Assembly (NCBI GenBank): GCA_031284195.1
Contig: JAITAI010000165.1
Location: 1-18,896, forward strand
DNA from: Treponema sp.
Lineage (GTDB): Bacteria > Spirochaetota > Spirochaetia > Treponematales > Breznakiellaceae
Length of the DNA stretch: 18,896 bases
Direction of reading: 5' to 3'
The notes beneath the pieces are model-generated. The model was not told where the DNA came from. It did not search any database and saw nothing but the letters and a program-made list of their open reading frames with translations. The translations under genes were made by a program, and so were the position numbers. Positions within the stretch are counted from its first letter, which is position 1, and the number at the start of each line of letters is the position of its first letter. Positions 14,016 to 18,896 of this stretch are shown here, in pieces.

Positions 14016-14044
14016 ACTATAAGGTAAACCCTGGGGACTGTCAA
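14016..14044 (-). promoter_or_regulatory. Sigma70 promoter of tRNA-Pro
   Basis: On the minus strand a consensus TTGACA (14039-14044) and TATAGT (14016-14021) are separated by exactly 17 bp, and the -10 box ends 9 nt before the mature tRNA. This gives a very short 5' leader. Confidence 0.85.
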
Positions 14045-14236
14045 TCCAGGCAGGGGCATGTACTTTTTTAATCTTTCACCAGATTTGAAAATACGGATCC
14101 CCTACGCCTTCTGCTCATATCCTGATCATCATCGTGGTGATGGATAAGCTATATCCCTGGATAGACTGCGGTTTTCTTACGCCTGAAGTAGCGGATACCT
14201 GGAACCTACGATTCCTGCCTCTTCGGTAGGGTCTGG

Positions 14237-15715
14237 CTAAAGGGTTTGCACGAGGGATTCGATCTGGGCTCCTGCAATCGTGGGATCTGCCCGGCCGCCG
14301 GTCTGTTCCAAGACCCGGCCCACCAAATAGGCCGTAAGGGTCCGCTGCCGCTTTTGGTTCCCCGCGGCACGGGCTGCCCGGGTCTGGGCAAACACCGCTG
14401 CTTCAGCAGCATACACCGCTTCTACGGCCTTTCCAATCTGCACAGGATCGGAAAGCTGCTCCCAACCGGCTTCCCGAATAAGCTCTGCAGGATCCCGATC
14501 TTCGGTAATGACCCGCTCCATGGCCTGTTTCCCGTTCTTCATGGACACCTGCCCTCGGGCAACCATCACCACCAGCGTCGCAAGCCGCCGAGGGCTCAGC
14601 CGAAAAGAGCCGATGTGTGAAAGGGCTATCCCTTCACGACCCAAGATATGCTTGATATCCGTAAGCAGCCAGTTGGCAATCCGGCCTGCCCCGTCCTGGG
14701 TATCAAAGCCTTCAGCCGCCACTGCGGTCAGGGCCTCCTCAAAATAGTCTGCCAGGGCTTTTTCATCACCGATAAGTTCCGCCTGTTCCCTGCTTAGGCC
14801 ATAGTCCTGTTCCAGCCGCTCCATCCGGGGCGCGGGAAGCTCCACCAGGGCAGCCTCCACAGAAGCCCGAAAAGCCGGGTCTGGGGCGAACACCGGTAGG
14901 TCAGGCTCTGGGAAGTACCGGTAATCCTGGGCGTTTTCCTTGGTCCGCATAGGTTCGGTCTGGTCCCGGTTCTCGTTCCAGAGCCGGGTTTCTTGGGTAA
15001 CCCTTTTACCTTGGTCGAGCAAGTCCCTTTGACGCTTTATCTCATAGGTAAGCCCCAGCCGGACAAATCGGGAGGAGTTGAGATTCTTGATCTCCACCTT
15101 CCGGCCAAGGCCCTTACCGGGCAGGTTTATGGATACATTGGCGTCTGCCCGAAGAGAACCTTCCTCCATATTGCCGTCACAAACCCCCAAATACCGGACT
15201 GTCCGGCGGAGCTGCTGAATGAAAAGCTCCGCCTCTTCCCCGGTCTCCATGTCCGGCTCAGTAACAATTTCCAAGAGGGATACCCCGGCCCGGTTATAGT
15301 CCAAAAGGGATACGGTCCCGGTATGGATCATCTTTCCCGCATCCTCCTCAAGGTGACACTCCTTGATCCGTACCCGCTTCTTGATGTGCCTCCCCACCAG
15401 ATCAACGTAACCTTCTTGTCCCAGGGGGGAGCCGAACTGGGAAATCTGATAGTTCTTGGGCATATCAGGATAGAAATACTGTTTCCGCTCAAACCAGGTT
15501 TGCTCTGGGATACGGCAGTTGAGGGCCCGGGCTACCATGCAGCCCATACGCATAGCCTCAATATTGAGGGAGGGAAGGACCCCAGGATAGCCCATGCAGA
15601 CCGGGCATACGTTGGTATTGGGCTCGTCCCCAAAGGCAGAACGGCAACCGCAAAAGACCTTGGTTTTGGTTAAGAGATGAATATGGACTTCAAGTCCAAT
15701 GAATGACTGGTACAT
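14237..15715 (-). CDS. gatB: Asp-tRNA(Asn)/Glu-tRNA(Gln) amidotransferase subunit B
   Basis: 492 residues when started at the ATG at 15715, giving MYQSFIGLEVHIHLLTKTK, the canonical GatB beginning; AAGGAG stands just before it. A 28-codon upstream extension in the same frame has no such support and overlaps gatA. Zinc-site cysteines lie in FCGCRSAFG and VCPVCMGYPG; the cradle motifs RIKECHLEEDAGK and YNRAGVSLLEIVTEPD are complete, and a C-terminal YqeY-like tail domain follows. GatB binds the misacylated tRNA and activates its Glu or Asp with ATP before amidation by ammonia from GatA. It is the last gene of a gatC-gatA-gatB operon; gatA ends 19 nt upstream. Confidence 0.97.
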   Translation of the reverse strand: MYQSFIGLEVHIHLLTKTKVFCGCRSAFGDEPNTNVCPVCMGYPGVLPSLNIEAMRMGCMVARALNCRIPEQTWFERKQYFYPDMPKNYQISQFGSPLGQEGYVDLVGRHIKKRVRIKECHLEEDAGKMIHTGTVSLLDYNRAGVSLLEIVTEPDMETGEEAELFIQQLRRTVRYLGVCDGNMEEGSLRADANVSINLPGKGLGRKVEIKNLNSSRFVRLGLTYEIKRQRDLLDQGKRVTQETRLWNENRDQTEPMRTKENAQDYRYFPEPDLPVFAPDPAFRASVEAALVELPAPRMERLEQDYGLSREQAELIGDEKALADYFEEALTAVAAEGFDTQDGAGRIANWLLTDIKHILGREGIALSHIGSFRLSPRRLATLVVMVARGQVSMKNGKQAMERVITEDRDPAELIREAGWEQLSDPVQIGKAVEAVYAAEAAVFAQTRAARAAGNQKRQRTLTAYLVGRVLEQTGGRADPTIAGAQIESLVQTL

Positions 15716-15734
15716 GGATGCTCCTTGTATTATC

Positions 15735-17240
15735 TCAGGGCCAAAAGGCATGATAAGCGGCAGGATGGGGGAAGGGATGGGCCTGTTCATAGGCTTCAAC
15801 CAGATCCAGAAGGGTGGCTTCGGAAAAGGCCCGGCCTAAAAGCTGGACTCCCACCGGAAGACCTCCGGCAAGGCTCACGGGAAAGGCCAAGGCCGGGAGT
15901 CCCGCTAGGTTGGCGCAGCAGGTGTAGAGGTCCGCGGCTTTCTGGGCAAAGGGGGACAGGGTTTCTCCTGCATCCCCTCGGCCAAAGGCCCTGGTGGGGA
16001 AAACCGGCATGAGGATGGCGTCGCAGTGGGGGGAGGCGGATATGCCGTATTCGGCGCTGCCCAGCAGTTCCTCAAAGCTGCGACGGATTCCCATGCGGAT
16101 CCGCTGAGCCCGCAGGTAGTAGCGGTCCTGAAAGCCGGAACGCAGCACAAAGGTCCCTAGGAGGATGCGGAGTTTTACTTCCGGGCCAAAACCAGCTTCC
16201 CTAGCCTTATCGATAAGATCCTCGGGGTTTTCTGCTTCCAAGGGCCGCCTGCCGTACCGGACCCCGTCAAACCGGGCGAGGTTTGCGCTGGCTTCTGCAG
16301 TGGCGATGGTATAGTAGGCAGGAACTCCGTATTTGAGACTGGGAATTTCCACTTCCACCAGCCGGTGTCCCAATGCAGCAAGCCGGGTTTTAGCCAACTC
16401 AAAGCCCTGCTGGACTTCCCGTTCCAGGGATGCTGCCTGGACCGCGGTTTCCTTGGTTCCTGGGCTTCCCTCTATGCCCGCGGCCACTGCGACCAGGGCT
16501 TTGGCGATAGCCTCTGCGGAAAGCACCCCAATCACCTTGGGGCCGCCTGAATCATGGCCATAGAGCAGCGGAGCCTCAGCAGGGGCGTCCTGAGAGGTTT
16601 GATCCAGAGGGTCTTTCCCCCGGATTGCGGCAAAGACCGAACGGCACCGGGCCGTGGTATCCGCCAGGATACCGATGTTTTCCAGGCTTGAGGCATAGGC
16701 TACCAGGCCATACCGGGAAACTGCACCGTAGCTTGGCTTCAATCCCAGCACTCCGCAGAAAGACGCGGGCTGCCGTACCGAACCGCCTGTATCAGAACCC
16801 AGGGCAAAGGGAACGATCCCCGCGGCCACTGCAGCAGCAGAACCTCCCGAAGAACCTCCGGCCACCCGGCTGGTATCCCAAGGATTGTTGGTTCGTTGGA
16901 TGGCGGAATTGTCTGTGGACGATCCCATACCGAATTCATCCAGATTGGTTTTCCCCAAGACCCAAGCGCCTGTAGCTTCAAGTTTCCGCACCGCCGTAGC
17001 GGTATAGGGGGCGCAGAGGTCTTCCAAGAGTTTAGAACCGCAGCTTAAGGAAAAACCCTGCACCGCGATATTGTCCTTGACCGCAAAGGGAAGCCCTGCA
17101 AGCCCTTTAGCCTGGGCATCTCCGGGACTGACGACCGGAAACGCCGTATCAGAGGCTAGTTTCATTTCTATAAATGCCCGGATCTGTTCTTCCCATTGGG
17201 TACAATATGCCCGGTATGTTTCAGGCGCCCTAGATGCCAT
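15735..17240 (-). CDS. gatA: Asp-tRNA(Asn)/Glu-tRNA(Gln) amidotransferase subunit A
   Basis: 501 residues, full GatA length. The amidase-signature triad is visible: K55 in AVKDNI, S130 in VAGGSSGGSAAA and the nucleophile S154 in GSDTGGSVRQPAS. GatA hydrolyses glutamine and passes ammonia to GatB. The C-terminus (NLAGLPALAFPV, LPVGVQLLGRAFSE) is also canonical. AGGAGG precedes the ATG on the minus strand. It lies 8 nt after gatC and 19 nt before gatB, consistent with one transcript. Presence of the operon implies the organism makes Gln-tRNA and/or Asn-tRNA by the indirect route. Confidence 0.97.
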   Translation of the reverse strand: MASRAPETYRAYCTQWEEQIRAFIEMKLASDTAFPVVSPGDAQAKGLAGLPFAVKDNIAVQGFSLSCGSKLLEDLCAPYTATAVRKLEATGAWVLGKTNLDEFGMGSSTDNSAIQRTNNPWDTSRVAGGSSGGSAAAVAAGIVPFALGSDTGGSVRQPASFCGVLGLKPSYGAVSRYGLVAYASSLENIGILADTTARCRSVFAAIRGKDPLDQTSQDAPAEAPLLYGHDSGGPKVIGVLSAEAIAKALVAVAAGIEGSPGTKETAVQAASLEREVQQGFELAKTRLAALGHRLVEVEIPSLKYGVPAYYTIATAEASANLARFDGVRYGRRPLEAENPEDLIDKAREAGFGPEVKLRILLGTFVLRSGFQDRYYLRAQRIRMGIRRSFEELLGSAEYGISASPHCDAILMPVFPTRAFGRGDAGETLSPFAQKAADLYTCCANLAGLPALAFPVSLAGGLPVGVQLLGRAFSEATLLDLVEAYEQAHPFPHPAAYHAFWP

Positions 17241-17248
17241 AATTCCTC

Positions 17249-17554
17249 CTACAAGACGTTGGGGACAAGCACAAAGCGGCCGTCCCGGTCTCCCGCATTA
17301 TCGAGTAGCTGAGCGGCGACGGAAGGATCCTGCGGGGATGGAAAGTCATCCTGCCGGAAATGGTCTGGTGAAACGATCCGGGAAGGGCCGGAAAGCTGGG
17401 AGGGGAGGGAGGGAAAGGCCTCCTGGTCTTCATCCGCAACCTGCATGGCCGCGAAAAATCCAAGCATCTGCTCAAACGCAGGAAACGCAGCGGCTAAGTC
17501 TTGATCATCCATCGTGAGATGGGCAAGCCCGGCAGTTTCCTGGAGATCTTCCAT
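17249..17554 (-). CDS. gatC: Asp-tRNA(Asn)/Glu-tRNA(Gln) amidotransferase subunit C
   Basis: About 101 residues. The N-terminal pattern EDLQETAGLAHLTMDDQDLAA resembles the GatC helix pair, and the C-terminal part ends in the usual FVLVPNVL-like strand; the middle is divergent. GatC wraps around and stabilises the GatA/GatB pair. Two in-frame ATGs are possible (17560 and 17554). The only ribosome-binding-like sequence, AGGA, is one base from the first but seven from the second, so I prefer 17554. The call relies partly on position at the head of gatCAB. Confidence 0.85.
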   Translation of the reverse strand: MEDLQETAGLAHLTMDDQDLAAAFPAFEQMLGFFAAMQVADEDQEAFPSLPSQLSGPSRIVSPDHFRQDDFPSPQDPSVAAQLLDNAGDRDGRFVLVPNVL

Positions 17555-17590
17555 TTTCATGTCCTGATCTTTTCATAGACCTTCCCGCCT

Positions 17591-17608
17591 GTCAAGTCTA
17601 AACTTGAC
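17591..17608. promoter_or_regulatory. 18-bp palindrome upstream of gatC
   Basis: GTCAAGT-CTAA-ACTTGAC is a perfect 7-bp inverted repeat, 37 nt ahead of the chosen gatC start. The minus strand carries TTGACA here, but no -10 box sits at standard distance. It could be an operator or a leader hairpin of the gat operon. Confidence 0.35.
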
Positions 17609-17643
17609 CCACGGAAGGGGAACAAAGAGCCCTATAAGGGTGG

Positions 17644-17922
17644 TTAACCGGGTGGGTGAACACCGGAAAACAGGAAAAACGGCGAAAAAATGGATTTTAC
17701 CGCCCTTTTCCTGTATTGAGGTCTGACCTTTAAATGTCCGCTAAAGGCTCCACTAGGATTTGCCGCTTCAGGCAGCAGTTCCTCCGGTTCCTCCTCCAAA
17801 ACCCGGGACCAATACCGGTCTCCCCAGATATGTCCAATCCGCCCGTCCGTCCGGTTAAACCGCTGCGCGAACACTTGCTTTATCCACTTCATAATCTCAG
17901 GCAGCTCAAACTCGTCCGCGTT
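17644..17922 (-). pseudogene. C-terminal remnant of a RAYT / IS200-like Y1 transposase
   Basis: The minus strand encodes FELPEIMKWIKQVFAQRF, then GRIGHIWGDRYWSRVL and a Glu/Pro-rich tail to a stop codon at 17644. This is the C-terminal half of REP-associated tyrosine transposases (Transposase_17). The N-terminal HUH metal site is missing, and text further upstream in the same frame is unrelated because the homology stops near 17922, where a plus-strand remnant begins. The catalytic tyrosine region cannot be confirmed as complete. Not functional. Confidence 0.75.
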
Positions 17923-17923
17923 T

Positions 17924-18100
17924 GTACCACCTGAGGGAGAAGCCCTCTCTAAATGGGACAGCGACATGAACCGTGCCCGGGAGGTAGGGGAGCGGAACAA
18001 AGCTCTAGAAGTTACCCGGAACCTCAAGGCCAATGGCATACCGGTTGAGCAAATCTTCCAGGCTACGGGCCTTTCCCTTGAAGGCATAGAGCAGATGTAG
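17924..18100 (+). pseudogene. C-terminal remnant of an Rpn-type (PD-(D/E)XK) transposase/nuclease
   Basis: The plus-strand frame reads EGEALSKWDSDMNRAREVGE, then NLKANGIPVEQIFQATGLSL and a TAG at 18098-18100. The charged helix followed by 'A-x-NLKA-G-x-x-x-EQI-x-x-x-TGLS-x-E' is the usual C-terminus of Rpn-family recombination-promoting nucleases. The nuclease domain is absent. It abuts the oppositely oriented RAYT remnant within a few bases, pointing to a deletion or insertion junction at about 17922. Confidence 0.65.
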
Positions 18101-18179
18101 GGATTGATGCACGGTCTCATGTTCCTCTGAGCCTCCCCCCAATTCCTATGCCTGTATCCTGTCCTAAAAATTTTCCTAC

Positions 18180-18208
18180 TTGTATTATTCTACAATTTAT
18201 GATATAGT
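18180..18208 (+). promoter_or_regulatory. Candidate promoter before the poly-C region
   Basis: TTGTAT (18180-18185) and TATAGT (18203-18208) with a 17-bp spacer, in AT-rich DNA. The expected start site near 18215 is about 45 nt before the ATG at 18258. The -10 box is good and the -35 is partial. Confidence 0.5.
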
Positions 18209-18257
18209 ACTAAAGATTTAAACAGGTTTTTTCTAACATAGGGAAAAGAGGGTGAAA

Positions 18258-18350
18258 ATGCAGACTTTTTTACGGTATCAGGGTTGTTCTCCCGAGGATA
18301 TGGGGGAATGCGTGTCTATTTATACCCCCCCCCCCCCCCCCTATATATAG
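18258..18350 (+). CDS. Short ORF interrupted at a poly-C tract (possible phase-variable leader ORF)
   Basis: ATG at 18258 has a reasonable ribosome binding site (AGAGGG, five bases ahead) and begins MQTFLRYQGCSPEDMG before entering the C tract. With 17 C's the frame ends at TAG 18348-18350 (30 codons). With 15 or 18 C's it would join the frame that stays open to 18658, giving a ~133-residue product. The downstream frame has low complexity and no recognisable domain, so I am unsure a protein is made. A TTG start at 18284 would also enter the long frame at the present tract length. Confidence 0.35.
   Translation: MQTFLRYQGCSPEDMGECVSIYTPPPPPYI
18325..18341 (+). repeat. 17-nt poly-C tract
   Basis: Seventeen consecutive C's, followed by TATATATAG. 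Tracts this long slip readily during replication and often switch genes on and off. The given length may also be imprecise, since such tracts are hard to sequence. Confidence 0.9.
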
Positions 18351-18417
18351 CATATTTTATCTCCATTCTTTATCATATTACCGCCCTTTACGGTCATTTA
18401 GCTGCAAAAATATCCAT

Positions 18418-18585
18418 TTCTATTCCAAAAACTGAAAGTTTTACGGTATATTCCCCGGATTGGGGCATAGAATCCCCTGGTTTTAGGGTAAAACCTCAAG
18501 GTTCTACCGTAAAATCCCAAGTTTCTGCGACAGAAGCCTTGGTTTCTGCGATAAAATCTCAAGCTTTTACGATAAAACCCCAGGC
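18418..18585 (+). repeat. Eight 21-bp tandem units upstream of the last gene
   Basis: Units begin at 18418 and every 21 bases to 18565. The later ones follow TTYTRCGRTAAAAYCYCARG (Y pyrimidine, R purine) closely, the early ones are degenerate. They read as 7-residue units in the open frame (for example STVKSQV, SAIKSQA, FTIKPQA). The array ends 35 nt before the ATG at 18621, leaving only the ribosome binding site between them. Confidence 0.8.
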
Positions 18586-18620
18586 TTCTCTAAAAAAAAT
18601 ATCATCCAAGGAGAAAATCA

Positions 18621-18896
18621 ATGAACGATTACGTTCCTGCCAAAGATGCACTCTTTGATCAGTGGTTCTCGTTCCTCAATCAGTACACCGTGGAAAAATA
18701 CACCGGTTGTCCTCCTGTGTGGACCCACATCCCCGCCTCAGCCCTGAGCGGGCTGGCCGAGGCCTACACCTCCTGGCACAAGGCCTACGCCAATACCTTG
18801 AAGCCCCACACGCCCGTTGAAACCGAGGCGAAAAACCACGCAAAAAAGACGGCCCAGGCCCTGATCCGTCCCTTTGTGAACCAGTACCTCCGGTAT
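18621..18896 (+). CDS. Unrecognised conserved-looking protein (N-terminal part)
   Basis: ATG at 18621 with AAGGAGA six bases ahead; the frame is open to the window edge (92 codons). It begins MNDYVPAKDALFDQWFSFLN and contains ALSGLAEAYTSWHKAYANTL and AKKTAQALIRPFVNQYLRY, an all-helical, Trp/Tyr-rich text without signal peptide or membrane segment. I believe it belongs to a family repeated in termite-gut treponemes but cannot name a function. The upstream poly-C tract and 21-bp array suggest unusual control. Confidence 0.8.
   Translation, partial: MNDYVPAKDALFDQWFSFLNQYTVEKYTGCPPVWTHIPASALSGLAEAYTSWHKAYANTLKPHTPVETEAKNHAKKTAQALIRPFVNQYLRY

Noticed and set aside
14993..15673. A 226-codon plus-strand frame
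   Set aside because: Antisense to gatB, which is complete and highly conserved.
15716..15799. Upstream extension of gatB by 28 codons
   Set aside because: Canonical GatB begins at the ATG at 15715, which has AAGGAG in front; the extension overlaps the end of gatA.

Overview
The window looks like a chromosomal segment of a spirochaete, most probably a Treponema of the termite hindgut (the T. primitia / T. azotonutricium type). This is inferred from moderately GC-rich coding DNA with AT-rich spacers, a two-part ComFB protein, RAYT and Rpn-type transposase remnants, and the family of the partial gene at the right end. No species is assigned. The presence of an acetogen-type transhydrogenase would fit an H2/CO2-using acetogenic treponeme.

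Left arm (1-1413): the N-terminal part of an AlkD-like DNA alkylation repair gene on the minus strand runs off the left edge. About 1.15 kb without a convincing gene follows. It contains an 80-nt inverted-repeat element, five 21-bp tandem units and several hairpins.

Redox island (1414-11488, plus strand): a LysR-type regulator comes first. Its last ~130 nt plus the downstream intergenic region are duplicated in tandem: copy 1 is about 2161-2680 and copy 2 about 2797-3265. The repeated intergenic DNA holds a promoter-like pair, a hairpin that keeps its pairing through a compensatory base change, and a ~100-nt nearly invariant segment able to form further stems. This looks like a structured leader RNA. 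Next comes module 1 (3316-6661): the isolated C-terminal domain of a hydrogenase-associated SpoIIE-type phosphatase, a NuoE/HydC-like subunit, a NuoF/HydB-like subunit with an altered NAD(H) site, and a free-standing NuoG/HydA-type [2Fe-2S] domain. No hydrogenase H-cluster subunit is present. After a 450-bp gap comes module 2 (7111-11488), whose gene order and domain fusions match the Stn-type electron-bifurcating transhydrogenase: NuoE-like StnA, NuoF-like StnB, and StnC, which joins a NuoG-like domain to a GltD/NfnB-like NADPH domain. StnABC is expected to couple NADPH/NADP+, NADH/NAD+ and ferredoxin. Module 1 is its paralogue, with an unknown partner.

Middle (11489-14006): an HD-superfamily phosphohydrolase, a ComFB-domain protein preceded by a strong hairpin, and tRNA-Pro(UGG) on the minus strand with a clear sigma70 promoter.

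Right arm (14237-18896): the gatCAB operon for the tRNA-dependent amidotransferase lies on the minus strand. It is followed by back-to-back remnants of a RAYT transposase and an Rpn-type transposase/nuclease. The window ends with a promoter, a short ORF interrupted by a 17-nt poly-C tract, eight 21-bp tandem units, and the start of an unrecognised plus-strand gene that leaves the window.
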